Below, piece after piece: positions 26,734 through 34,593 of a stretch of 38,969 nucleotides of DNA. Under the pieces are notes generated by a model. The model did not search any database, was not told where the DNA came from, and saw nothing but the letters and a program-made list of their open reading frames with translations. Positions within the stretch are counted from its first letter, which is position 1. Each line of letters begins with the position of its first letter. The translations under genes were made by a program, and so were the position numbers. Source of the DNA: Fimenecus sp045613065 (lineage in GTDB: Bacteria > Bacillota > Clostridia > Oscillospirales > Acutalibacteraceae); contig JAZLAH010000025.1 in NCBI GenBank assembly GCA_045613065.1, forward strand, positions 1 to 38,969. Direction: 5' to 3'.

Positions 26734-26762
26734 ATTCTAACAGAATTTTTGTCATAAAACAA
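26734..26762 (-). promoter_or_regulatory. Promoter of the DivIVA-like gene
   Basis: TTGTTT (26762-26757), 17-base spacer ending TGT, and TAGAAT (26739-26734), an extended -10, on the minus strand. Confidence 0.65.
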
Positions 26763-26801
26763 CACTTATTGAAAATTTTATAGATTGATGTAAAAAAAAG
26801 A

Positions 26802-26837
26802 TAGACAATGAGGTTTTTTAGTTGTAGAATATCTACA
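26802..26837 (+). promoter_or_regulatory. Promoter of the alpha/beta hydrolase gene, with overlapping palindrome
   Basis: TAGACA (26802-26807), 17-base spacer, TAGAAT (26825-26830). The -10 lies inside TGTAGA-ATA-TCTACA (26823-26837), a perfect 6-base inverted repeat with a 3-base centre, which could be an operator or only chance. Confidence 0.55.
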
Positions 26838-26851
26838 AGGAGGTATGCTTT

Positions 26852-27826
26852 ATGAAAAAAACTACAAAGAATATCTTAAAAACATCAGCAATTGTTGGTT
26901 CTACAGTTGGTGCTATATATCTTACAATTGGTTCATTTTTATACTATTTCACTTTAACCGAAGGTGGATTAAGAAATCCTTTTATAGCTAAAATTGCCAG
27001 TGGCAAACCAAAGAAACCTGATGAAGAAAGAATTCGTGTTGATAATATGAAAAAAGAAGGCATCAAGTGGTTTGATGAAATGCCAAAAGAATCACTTGTA
27101 ATCAAATCAACAAATTTTGATAAGATTTTACATGCTAATTTAATTCTTCCTGAAAAAGAAAGCAATATTTTTGTATTTGTAATTCATGGTTATACATCCA
27201 GTCCAAGAGGTATGGGGATTTATGTTAAACAATATCACGAAATGGGTTATAATGTGTTAACTCCATCTCTTAATGGTCATGCAGAAAGTGAGTCTGCTGT
27301 TATAACAATGGGTTGGAAAGATAGGCTCGATGTTATCGATTGGATAAATTTCATTGTAGAAAATTATCCTAATTGTAAGATTGTTCTTCACGGTGAATCA
27401 ATGGGTTCAGCAACTACTATGATGACTACAGGTGAAAACTTGCCTGAAAATGTTAAAGTTGCAGTTGCAGACTGTGGATTCACATCAGTATGGGATATTT
27501 TTGATAATAAAATTAGAAATAGTTTTAAATTACCAACATTTCCATTTCTCAACAGTATGAACACAGTCAATAAATTATGTTCAGGTTTTGATTTTAGAAA
27601 AGCATCTTCAATTGAACAATTAAAGAAATCAAAAACACCAACTATCTTCATTCATGGAGATAAAGATACTTTTGTTCCATATGAAATGTTAGATAAAGTT
27701 TATGAAGCATGTGCAAGCGAAAAAGAAAAAATAACTATTGCAGGGTCACCTCATGCAAGAAACTCATGTACAGACCCTGAACTTTATTGGACATCTGTTA
27801 AAAATTTCATAATAAAATATTTATAA
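26852..27826 (+). CDS. Membrane-anchored alpha/beta hydrolase
   Basis: A 324-residue hydrolase of the alpha/beta superfamily with an N-terminal signal anchor (residues 8-34, TSAIVGSTVGAIYLTIGS). After a basic linker, VFVIHGYTSSPRGMG gives the oxyanion turn, GESMG (nucleophile Ser 183) the elbow, FIHGDKDTFVP the acid (Asp 270 or 272) and GSPHARN the base (His 301). All triad members are visible. The layout resembles the YqkD/BAAT-like hydrolases of Firmicutes, but the substrate is unknown. GGAGG lies 6 bases before the ATG. It is a single gene, with terminators downstream. Confidence 0.85.
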   Translation: MKKTTKNILKTSAIVGSTVGAIYLTIGSFLYYFTLTEGGLRNPFIAKIASGKPKKPDEERIRVDNMKKEGIKWFDEMPKESLVIKSTNFDKILHANLILPEKESNIFVFVIHGYTSSPRGMGIYVKQYHEMGYNVLTPSLNGHAESESAVITMGWKDRLDVIDWINFIVENYPNCKIVLHGESMGSATTMMTTGENLPENVKVAVADCGFTSVWDIFDNKIRNSFKLPTFPFLNSMNTVNKLCSGFDFRKASSIEQLKKSKTPTIFIHGDKDTFVPYEMLDKVYEACASEKEKITIAGSPHARNSCTDPELYWTSVKNFIIKYL

Positions 27827-27839
27827 TTTATTACATAAT

Positions 27840-27884
27840 AAAAGAACTGCCTCGCATTAATTTGCAAGACAGTTCTTTTATTTA
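27840..27884 (+). terminator. Terminator after the alpha/beta hydrolase
   Basis: AAAGAACTG (27841-27849) pairs with CAGTTCTTT (27870-27878). The stem continues inward with two mismatches to a TTAATT loop. TTTATTT follows. Confidence 0.82.
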
Positions 27885-27898
27885 AATCTGCACACAAT

Positions 27899-27940
27899 AA
27901 ATTGAGGCTATGTTAATTTATAGCCTCAATTTATTTTTAT
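27899..27940. terminator. Second hairpin terminator, between the hydrolase and the aconitase-X operon
   Basis: A perfect 13-base stem, AAATTGAGGCTAT (27899-27911) with ATAGCCTCAATTT (27920-27932). It lies 5 bases from the stop of the aconitase-X small subunit. TTATTTTTAT follows on the plus strand, so it may act in both directions. Confidence 0.82.
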
Positions 27941-28377
27941 TCAACAGTTACAGTACCATCTTCGTAAACTGTGATTTTATCACCTGTTTTTACTGTATTG
28001 AGGAATTCTTCACCAAGACAGTCAACTGTTGGCATTGGAGTATCTGTCCAAACTGAACCGATAATTGCACCTGCTGCTGCAAGTGAGTCGATATGCTCTG
28101 AGAAAAGCATACATGCAGGACAACGTTCCATAACCTTTGCACAATAAAGAACAAGACCACCTGTTGTTGAACCAATTGTTTGAGGTAAGCAAAGTGCTGT
28201 TCCTACCATTGGTTTTTCATAAATGTCAGCGTTGTTCTGGTCACCACATTTTGCTTGTTTGTCACCAAACTGAAGTGCACCCTGGAAGGAAGCAAGAGTA
28301 TTGAAACCACCGTGTGAAACAAGAGCAGTTGCTACTGCTTTACCCGGAACTACGGGACGACCTTTGAATGTTTTCAT
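27937..28377 (-). CDS. Aconitase X swivel (small) subunit
   Basis: The 146-residue DUF126 protein that pairs with the catalytic large subunit. MKTFKGRPVVPGKAVATALVS is the family's start, and QGALQFGDKQAKCGDQNN and PQTIGSTTGGLVLY are the conserved loops that close the active site. The frame extends to 28419 but the ATG at 28377 has AAAGGAGG correctly spaced, located in the end of the large-subunit gene, and it lies 1 base after that gene's stop. The pair forms a two-gene operon. Confidence 0.88.
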   Translation of the reverse strand: MKTFKGRPVVPGKAVATALVSHGGFNTLASFQGALQFGDKQAKCGDQNNADIYEKPMVGTALCLPQTIGSTTGGLVLYCAKVMERCPACMLFSEHIDSLAAAGAIIGSVWTDTPMPTVDCLGEEFLNTVKTGDKITVYEDGTVTVE

Positions 28378-28378
28378 T

Positions 28379-29659
28379 TTATTTTGCCTCCTTTGTAATA
28401 ATATCAAGAATCTCTTCACTTGTGTAGTAACGAGATGTTGTATATGTACGAAGCTTGTTTGAGTTTGTGATTACAGGCATCTTCTTAGCAAGAGGATTGT
28501 TCATATACATAAGTGGACAAATATAACTAAGAACTACACCTGTTGACTGAAGTTTTGCATACATATCTGTCTTTTTAAATTCGTCACAAACTGCAGGAGG
28601 AGCTGTAAATACAGTTGGAATTGAAACTTTCTTAAGTCCATTCTTCTTAAGGCCTGCATAAACGTTTTCTGTCCATTCTTTAAGCTGTGCCATTGTCATA
28701 TGAGGGCAACCAACAAAGCAAAGTTTAGGAGTTGCATCAGGATTCTTCCACATTACAGGATATGATTTCTTTACTCTTTCAAGTTCAGCATCATCAATAA
28801 CGTAAACCTGTGCATTTTCAGTGATAAGTGACTCACCCATTTCAACTGCTTCAGGAGTAAGTCCTGCAATATGATAAAGACCAACCGCACCATTTGATGC
28901 ACATGCAGCACCAAAATCTTTAAGATATGCTTTTACATCATCATTAAGTTCTGTGCCAAGCCATTCGTTCATTCCTTTAACATAAGGAACGTCTTCCATA
29001 ACTTTCATACCGATTGCAGAACCAAGAATCTGTGCTTCAGGCTTTTTCTTACATTTAACTTCAATAATCCATGTTGCTTTTCTTCCCTCATCAGTCAAAA
29101 GACCAAAATCAGGAACAAAACCTGCAATAGAACCCATCATTTCAATAAGACCAGAGTTACGGTTACAACGAGCACCAATAACACTGTTTGCATATGCTAC
29201 AGCACTTGATTCAGCCCAAGAAAGGATATCACCTTTCTTTGGAGTATTGCCAACTTCATCAAGATAACATGCGCAAGTATATGCATCATCATTCAAAAGA
29301 CCCATTTTACGAAGTTGTTCGTTGTATGAATCCTGTTTTGAATACATAAATTTCTTAAATACGAAATTCTTAAGAAAATCAGATGGAACATTTGGGTCAA
29401 ATGGTTTTGGGTCAACTGAGAATTTCTGCTTTGATGTAACACCAGCTTGAAGAAGCTGTTCCATCAAATCGAATACAGGAGTCATCATCTTAAGACCAAA
29501 ACTTGTAACAAGATGTCCCTTCTCACTTGTTACGGGAACCATTTTTTCTGCACCAAATGTTTCGCCATACATAACAAGTGTTTTCATAACTTTAGCCATT
29601 ACTTCGCCTTGCTTACCGTCCAACATTGCCTGTTGTTCAGCTGTCAATTGCATTGCCAT
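28379..29659 (-). CDS. Aconitase X catalytic (large) subunit
   Basis: The DUF521 iron-sulfur hydro-lyase subunit, 426 residues. The diagnostic ILSWAESSAVAYANSVIGAR is at 145-164, followed by CNRNSG. TCACYLDEVG (128-137) and FVGCPH near 310 hold further cysteines. Characterised members dehydrate cis-3-hydroxy-L-proline (bacteria) or phosphomevalonate (archaea), and neither a proline nor a mevalonate gene is nearby. I recall Thr as usual where this protein has Cys 165, which may affect the cluster. The substrate is therefore open. ATG at 29659 is preceded by AGAGGTG. Confidence 0.88.
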   Translation of the reverse strand: MAMQLTAEQQAMLDGKQGEVMAKVMKTLVMYGETFGAEKMVPVTSEKGHLVTSFGLKMMTPVFDLMEQLLQAGVTSKQKFSVDPKPFDPNVPSDFLKNFVFKKFMYSKQDSYNEQLRKMGLLNDDAYTCACYLDEVGNTPKKGDILSWAESSAVAYANSVIGARCNRNSGLIEMMGSIAGFVPDFGLLTDEGRKATWIIEVKCKKKPEAQILGSAIGMKVMEDVPYVKGMNEWLGTELNDDVKAYLKDFGAACASNGAVGLYHIAGLTPEAVEMGESLITENAQVYVIDDAELERVKKSYPVMWKNPDATPKLCFVGCPHMTMAQLKEWTENVYAGLKKNGLKKVSIPTVFTAPPAVCDEFKKTDMYAKLQSTGVVLSYICPLMYMNNPLAKKMPVITNSNKLRTYTTSRYYTSEEILDIITKEAK

Positions 29660-29696
29660 TGTTATTACACCTCTTTAATAAAATATTAACAGATAT

Positions 29697-29725
29697 AGTT
29701 TACTCTCAATAACACTTTGTGTCAA
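29697..29725 (-). promoter_or_regulatory. Promoter of the aconitase-X operon
   Basis: TTGACA (29725-29720), 17-base spacer, TAAACT (29702-29697) on the minus strand. The -35 touches an ACAC-TTT-GTGT palindrome (29712-29722) that could bind a regulator. Confidence 0.75.
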
Positions 29726-29761
29726 TGATAAATTGTTAATTTTTTGACTATTATAAAATAA

Positions 29762-29798
29762 TTAACAGGCAAAGACTAATAAATTCTTTACCTGTTAA
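29762..29798 (-). terminator. Terminator after the dockerin protein gene
   Basis: Minus-strand TTAACAGGTAAAG (29798-29786) pairs with CTTTGCCTGTTAA (29774-29762), a 13-position stem with one mismatch, followed by TTATTTTAT. Confidence 0.78.
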
Positions 29799-29804
29799 GC
29801 CTTT

Positions 29805-30938
29805 TTATATTATGCCAGCTACAATTTGCAAAATCATTCTCGCATCAACTGCTGTTATTTTGTCATCGTCATTAACATCTGCATTGAAAAAAATCAAATC
29901 TTTGTTTTCCTTAAGTCCTGCAACAACTTGTAAAACTAATCGAGCATCTATTGCTGCAACTTTTCCGTCACCATTTGCATCACCAATAATGTTTTTATTA
30001 GATGATTGGATATTATCAATAACTCTTGTCTCAGTATATCCACAGGATTTACAAGTTCTTGTTTCTTCTCCATCCTGTTCATCAGTTTCTTTCACTGTAA
30101 TTTTCCAATTCACAAAATTATGAGGTAATTGTTCAATCTCAGTTTCTTCAAGAACTTCACCACAGTTATCACACTTTTTGACTTTTAACCCATTCTTTAC
30201 ACAAGTCGCTTTATCTACAACTTCCCATTCACCTATCTTATGACCTTGTTTATTTATGATTCTTGTCTCTCCTATTGCTTTACAAACACTGCAATGCTGT
30301 TTTTCTTCACCACTCTCTGTACAAGTTGCAGAAACAGATGTTTTCCACTCAAAATTATGTATTCCAGTTGCAGGAATTGTTTCTTTTTCATCACTACCGC
30401 AACTACATACTCTTATTTTTCTACCTGTCCCGACACAAGTTGGTTCATTTGTTATTTTCCACTCTCCATAAGAACAAATATGAGGCTCCTCTTTACAATT
30501 TATTTTTGTATTTAATAAACAATCATTACCATCGGAAATAACTACAATTTCCTTCCATTGAGCCTCCGTACCAGCATAATAGACATTTTTCAAAGAAGAA
30601 CAGTATTCAAATGCCTTTTTATTAATCTTTTTAACTGAAACGGGTATTGAAATGCTTGTAGCCGACTCGCATCTTCCAAAAAAATATGAACCTATACTTG
30701 TAATACCGTCTGTGATAAATATTGTTTTTATATAATTACCACCAAACGATTGATACGCATTATATTCTGGCATATCTCCATTACCAGAAACAGTCAAAGT
30801 CTTTGTAGCACCATCATATTCCCATCTAATATTTTCTCCAAAACTTCCTGAAGTTGAAGCATTTACTTCAATATTTGAAACTGGAATAATCCAAAAAATT
30901 AATATTAAAGACATAACAAGAGATATAAACTTTTTCAA
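29805..30938 (-). CDS. Secreted LRR / Cys-repeat / type I dockerin protein
   Basis: A 377-residue exported protein. The signal peptide covers residues 1 to about 28 (VNAS). A BspA-like leucine-rich repeat section runs from about 35 to 145, with TIFITDGITSIGSYFFGRC and SIPVSVKKINKKAFEYC as the repeat pattern. Four units of about 40 residues follow (153-310), each with W, a TC pair, G and a C-x2-C or CSC motif; the fourth lacks the first Cys. A type I dockerin ends the protein, with calcium loops GDANGDGKVAAIDA (319) and ADVNDDDKITAVDA (353). The dockerin implies attachment to a cohesin scaffold; no scaffold gene is here. The start is TTG at 30938, with a weak Shine-Dalgarno (GGACGTGG). Confidence 0.88.
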   Translation of the reverse strand: MKKFISLVMSLILIFWIIPVSNIEVNASTSGSFGENIRWEYDGATKTLTVSGNGDMPEYNAYQSFGGNYIKTIFITDGITSIGSYFFGRCESATSISIPVSVKKINKKAFEYCSSLKNVYYAGTEAQWKEIVVISDGNDCLLNTKINCKEEPHICSYGEWKITNEPTCVGTGRKIRVCSCGSDEKETIPATGIHNFEWKTSVSATCTESGEEKQHCSVCKAIGETRIINKQGHKIGEWEVVDKATCVKNGLKVKKCDNCGEVLEETEIEQLPHNFVNWKITVKETDEQDGEETRTCKSCGYTETRVIDNIQSSNKNIIGDANGDGKVAAIDARLVLQVVAGLKENKDLIFFNADVNDDDKITAVDARMILQIVAGII

Positions 30939-31000
30939 AAAACCACGTCCAAAATTATTTTATAATATGTTATCACAATCTATTAACTTCTTCAAGACAT

Positions 31001-31026
31001 AAAAATGACGGAGCTAAACTCCGCCA
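31001..31026 (-). terminator. Terminator of the cotJ operon
   Basis: Minus-strand GGCGGAG (31025-31019), loop TTTAG, CTCCGTC (31013-31007), then TTTTT. It lies 12 bases after the cotJC stop. Confidence 0.9.
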
Positions 31027-31037
31027 CTTTATTCAGG

Positions 31038-31664
31038 TTATCTTTTTCTGTTCATATTCTTCATACAATGCTTATCAAAACTTGGATTAAAAGCATAGAA
31101 ATTCTTACTATCCATTTTATCCGTCATAAGTTGTAAACCTTCACCGAATCTCTGATAATGCACAATTTCTCTTTCTCTTAAGAATTTAATCGGGTCACGA
31201 ACATCAGGGTCATCAACAAGTCTTAAGATATTATCATAAGTTGTTCTTGCTTTTTGTTCTGCTGCCAAATCCTCATGAAGGTCGGTTATAACATCTCCTT
31301 TTGATTGTAGATATGCAGCTGTAAATGGTGTTCCGCTTGCCGCAACAGGATAAATACCCGTTGTATGATCAACAAAATATGTGTCAAAACCTGATTTTTT
31401 TATTTCATCAATTGATAAGTTTCTTGTTAATTGATAAACTATTGCACCAACCATTTCTAAATGCGATAATTCTTCCGTTGCAATGTCAGTCAGAAGGCCT
31501 TTTAATTCAGGTAATGGCATTCCATATCGTTGAGAGAAATATCTCATTGATGCGGCTAACTCGCCATCAGGACCTCCAAATTGTGAAATAATTACTTTTG
31601 CTAATTTGGGATTAGGATTTTTTATCTTTACAGGATATTGTAATTTCTTTTCATATTGAAACAT
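31038..31664 (-). CDS. cotJC: Spore coat protein CotJC (manganese-catalase family)
   Basis: A 208-residue spore coat protein of the manganese catalase fold. Glutamate and histidine metal-ligand motifs are visible in TEELSHLEMVG near residue 60 and the EREIVHYQRFGEGLQ segment near 165. MFQYEKKLQYPVKIK is the expected start. The ATG at 31664 shares its A with the TGA of cotJB (TGATG), and GGAGTG lies inside cotJB; the frame extends to 31697 but is not supported. CotJC occurs in the spore coat of Bacillus and clostridia. Confidence 0.95.
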   Translation of the reverse strand: MFQYEKKLQYPVKIKNPNPKLAKVIISQFGGPDGELAASMRYFSQRYGMPLPELKGLLTDIATEELSHLEMVGAIVYQLTRNLSIDEIKKSGFDTYFVDHTTGIYPVAASGTPFTAAYLQSKGDVITDLHEDLAAEQKARTTYDNILRLVDDPDVRDPIKFLREREIVHYQRFGEGLQLMTDKMDSKNFYAFNPSFDKHCMKNMNRKR

Positions 31665-31912
31665 CAGCAACCACACTCCATATATTCCCAAGGCCATGGG
31701 TCTTTAATCCATACATATCCACTTCCAGATTTATGTGTTAATACTCCAAAACATTCTTCATATTCTTTTTTTAATTCCATAGCTCTTTCTGAATATTTTT
31801 TATGCATTTCAAGAGCTTTCTCATCACAAGGATGTGTATCTAAATACAAATGCAATTCCCAAGCAGCAAAACTTACTGCAGAAATCTCCTTTAATAACTT
31901 ACATCTATCCAC
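31664..31912 (-). CDS. cotJB: Spore coat protein CotJB
   Basis: An 82-residue protein starting MDRCKLLKEISAVSFAAWE and containing LYLDTHPCDEKALE, the family hallmark. It ends in ECGC. Two starts are possible. The ATG at 31927 overlaps the GGAGG Shine-Dalgarno, so the GTG at 31912, 8 bases after that site, is more likely. It overlaps the end of cotJA by 8 bases and the start of cotJC by one base. Confidence 0.92.
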   Translation of the reverse strand: MDRCKLLKEISAVSFAAWELHLYLDTHPCDEKALEMHKKYSERAMELKKEYEECFGVLTHKSGSGYVWIKDPWPWEYMECGC

Positions 31913-32093
31913 AACACTTACCTCCATAGAATTTTTTATCTAATTCTGGAAAAAGTGTCCCATTAGATAGAGCTTCACTACTTGTATATGTCACAAGTTC
32001 TGTTTGAAAAGGTACGTATGCCATTGCAACAACTACATCAGATGGTAGTTTAGGCATTACTTTGCAATTACATTGATATTTTTTATCTTCCAT
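31905..32093 (-). CDS. cotJA: Spore coat-associated protein CotJA
   Basis: A 62-residue protein with VAMAYVPFQTELVTYTSSEALSNGTLFPELDKKF, which contains the family core: AYVPFQ, then an acidic turn and GTLFPELDKPF-type end. It ends in GGKCCG. It leads the cotJA-cotJB-cotJC operon. AAAGGAG is placed before the ATG. In Bacillus the operon is read by sigma-E in the mother cell; the sequence upstream (32094-32200) does not show a convincing sigma-E promoter to me, only a small TTTGAG/CTCAAA hairpin near 32115-32132. Confidence 0.93.
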   Translation of the reverse strand: MEDKKYQCNCKVMPKLPSDVVVAMAYVPFQTELVTYTSSEALSNGTLFPELDKKFYGGKCCG

Positions 32094-32169
32094 TTACCCT
32101 TCTCCTTTTTCATATTTGAGTTTCTTCTCAAAATATCATATTCATTTAGGCAATAAAATGTTATTTTTA

Positions 32170-32198
32170 TTGAAATGTAAAAAACTTAATGTTAAAAT
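32170..32198 (+). promoter_or_regulatory. Promoter of the deo operon
   Basis: TTGAAA (32170-32175), 17-base spacer ending TGT, TAAAAT (32193-32198), with an extended -10. The predicted start near 32205 shows that a TTG start at 32202 for the first gene would lie before the transcript. Confidence 0.78.
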
Positions 32199-32225
32199 AG
32201 ATTGAAGGATGAGAGGTATCAAATT

Positions 32226-32798
32226 ATGAAAGATAAAATTATTGAATTTTTAGATAAATCTGTTTCTAGTGAGATTATATTAAAAAGAATTGCTTTTTAC
32301 TTACTTTTAATTTGTGTCCTGCTAGGTTTAATATTTTTTAAATTAAATGAAATAAATGAAAATATTATTTTAGCTATTGAACCTATTGTTTCAAATTATA
32401 ATACTGAAAAAGAAGAAGTTGTTGCTGATGTTTTCCTTGAAGATAAGTTTAATGTCGTTGAAGATAAGTTTGAAATGGGTGACACATTACCTTTTTTTGA
32501 TGAACCTGAAAACACATCATCAACAACTACTGTTCAAAATATAATTGAAACAAGTACGAACATTAACAAAAGTGAACCCAAAACGGAAACTACAACAGAA
32601 GTTTTAACTTCAAATACAAACAGTACACAAAAACATAATTTTGTTATTAATATCAATAGTAATAAGATACATTACGATGATTGCACCTTTGTAAACAGAA
32701 TGAAAGAAGAAAATAGAAAATATGTACAATTAAGTAACATAGAATTAAAAGAACATTTAAATAATGGCTATACTTTATGTAGCACTTGTGGAGGTTAA
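32226..32798 (+). CDS. Membrane-anchored protein with C-terminal Cys motif, first gene of the deo operon
   Basis: A 190-residue protein of no known function. One transmembrane helix lies near residues 22-38 (AFYLLLICVLLGLIFF). Then comes a Ser/Thr/Glu-rich linker (to about 140) without structure signals. The C-terminal segment contains KIHYDDCTFVNRMKEENR and GYTLCSTCGG; the pattern of Cys 153, Cys 185 and Cys 188 with His 149 resembles the short zinc-binding module at the end of some secreted nuclease-like and lipoprotein families. The ATG at 32226 has GAGAGGT upstream. Its last codons carry the GGAGG Shine-Dalgarno of deoC, so it is translated with the salvage genes. Confidence 0.72.
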   Translation: MKDKIIEFLDKSVSSEIILKRIAFYLLLICVLLGLIFFKLNEINENIILAIEPIVSNYNTEKEEVVADVFLEDKFNVVEDKFEMGDTLPFFDEPENTSSTTTVQNIIETSTNINKSEPKTETTTEVLTSNTNSTQKHNFVININSNKIHYDDCTFVNRMKEENRKYVQLSNIELKEHLNNGYTLCSTCGG

Positions 32799-32802
32799 AA
32801 TT

Positions 32803-33468
32803 ATGAACATTAAAGAAATTTTATCAAAAGTTGACCATACTTTATTATCACAAAATGCAACTTGGGAAGAAATAAAAAATATATGTGATGATGGACTCGT
32901 ATACGAAACTGCATCCGTTTGTATTCCTGCGTCTTATGTAAAACAAGCAAAAGAATATGTTGGTGAAAAACTTGCAGTATGTACAGTTATTGGTTTCCCA
33001 AACGGTTATAGCACAACGGCGACAAAAATTTTTGAAACAGCTGACGCTATAAAGAATGGTGCAGATGAAATTGATATGGTAATTAATATTGGTTGGTTAA
33101 AAGATAAAAAATATAACGAAATTCTTAATGAAATTAATGAAATTAAATATGCCTGTAGTGGTAAAATATTAAAAGTAATTATTGAAACTTGTTTACTTAC
33201 AGATGAAGAAAAAATAAAAATGTGTGAAGTTGTAAGTAATTCAAATGCAGATTATATTAAGACATCAACTGGTTTTTCAACTGGTGGTGCAACAAAAGCT
33301 GATATTGAACTTTTTGCGAAACATGCTACTAACGGAAAACTAATCAAAGCTGCTGGTGGAATAGCGTCAATTCAGGATGCAGAAGATTATATAAACCTTG
33401 GTGCATCAAGATTAGGGACTAGCAGAATTGTTAAAATCGTTAAAAACGAAAAAGGTAGTGGATATTAA
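32803..33468 (+). CDS. deoC: Deoxyribose-phosphate aldolase DeoC
   Basis: Splits 2-deoxyribose 5-phosphate into acetaldehyde and glyceraldehyde 3-phosphate. The 221-residue protein begins MNIKEILSKVDHTLL. The Schiff-base lysine is in ADYIKTSTGFSTGGAT near 150-165, the catalytic Asp in DEIDMVINIG near 90, and LKVIIETCLLT is present. The frame extends to 32764 inside the gene before, but the ATG at 32803 follows GGAGGT correctly. The stop TAA shares its A with the deoB ATG. Confidence 0.95.
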   Translation: MNIKEILSKVDHTLLSQNATWEEIKNICDDGLVYETASVCIPASYVKQAKEYVGEKLAVCTVIGFPNGYSTTATKIFETADAIKNGADEIDMVINIGWLKDKKYNEILNEINEIKYACSGKILKVIIETCLLTDEEKIKMCEVVSNSNADYIKTSTGFSTGGATKADIELFAKHATNGKLIKAAGGIASIQDAEDYINLGASRLGTSRIVKIVKNEKGSGY

Positions 33469-34589
33469 TGCAATATAAAAGAATTTTTCTAATTATTCTC
33501 GATAGTTTTGGCATTGGCAACGCTCCAGATGCCGGTTATTTTGGAGATTTTGGCGCAAACACTCTTAAAAGCATTTCTAAATCAGATAGATTTACAATTC
33601 CAAACTTAACAAAATTAGGACTCTGTAATATTGATACTGTGGAACTTGAAAATTATACGTCACCTATTGCCAAATTTGGTGCTTTGCAGGAATTATCTGC
33701 AGGCAAAGATACCACAATCGGTCATTTTGAAGTTGCAGGAATTATTTCCGATAAACCATTGCCAACTTATCCTGATGGCTTTCCTGAAGAAATTATTGAA
33801 GAATTTGAAAAACAAACAGGTTGTGGTACACTTTGTAACAAACCATATTCAGGTACACAAGTTATTGCAGATTATGGTGAAGAACACATCAAAACAGGCA
33901 AACTGATTGTTTATACATCTGCAGACAGTGTTTTTCAAATTGCTGCTCACACTGATGTTGTACCACTAGAAGAACTTTATGAATATTGTAAAATTGCAAG
34001 AAAAATCCTTGTTGGTAAACACTCAGTTGGTCGTGTAATTGCAAGACCTTTTAATGGTGAGTATCCATTTACAAGAACTGCTGACAGACATGATTTTTCG
34101 ATTAAACCACCTGAAAATACAATGCTTGATGTTTTAAAAACAAATGGTTATGATGTAATTTCAGTTGGTAAAATATCAGATATATTTGCAAATCGTGGTA
34201 TTACAGAAAGTTATTACACTCATTCAAATAATGAAGGTATGGCAGAAACTCTTGAATTACTCCATAAAGATTTTAATGGTCTTGTCTTTACAAATCTTGT
34301 TGATTTTGATATGAAATATGGTCACAGACGAGATATTGACGGATACGCAAATGCAATCAGCGAATTTGATGCTTGGTTAAGTAAATTTATTCCAAAAATG
34401 CAGAATAATGATTTATTAATTATTACAGCTGACCACGGATGTGACCCTGCATATAAGGGTACAGACCATACACGAGAACAAGTTCCGCTTCTTATGTACT
34501 CAAATAATATTAAATCTGAAAATCTTGGTACAATAAAGGGTTACAACTATATCAGTAATGTTATATTAGACAATTTTGATTTAAGGTGA
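33468..34589 (+). CDS. deoB: Phosphopentomutase DeoB
   Basis: Interconverts ribose/deoxyribose 1- and 5-phosphates. The 373-residue protein is of the alkaline phosphatase superfamily, slightly shorter than the usual 385-395. Metal-site motifs are visible: ILDSFGIGNAPDA at the start, AGKDTTIGHFEVAG with the phosphorylated Thr near residue 81, DFDMKYGHRRD near 280 and TADHGCDPAYKGTDHTREQ near 322. It shares one base with deoC at the start. Confidence 0.95.
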   Translation: MQYKRIFLIILDSFGIGNAPDAGYFGDFGANTLKSISKSDRFTIPNLTKLGLCNIDTVELENYTSPIAKFGALQELSAGKDTTIGHFEVAGIISDKPLPTYPDGFPEEIIEEFEKQTGCGTLCNKPYSGTQVIADYGEEHIKTGKLIVYTSADSVFQIAAHTDVVPLEELYEYCKIARKILVGKHSVGRVIARPFNGEYPFTRTADRHDFSIKPPENTMLDVLKTNGYDVISVGKISDIFANRGITESYYTHSNNEGMAETLELLHKDFNGLVFTNLVDFDMKYGHRRDIDGYANAISEFDAWLSKFIPKMQNNDLLIITADHGCDPAYKGTDHTREQVPLLMYSNNIKSENLGTIKGYNYISNVILDNFDLR

Positions 34590-34593
34590 TTTT

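Noticed and set aside
32094..32200. A sigma-E promoter for cotJABC
   Set aside because: Sigma-E-like hexamers could be forced by eye, but none matched well enough to report.
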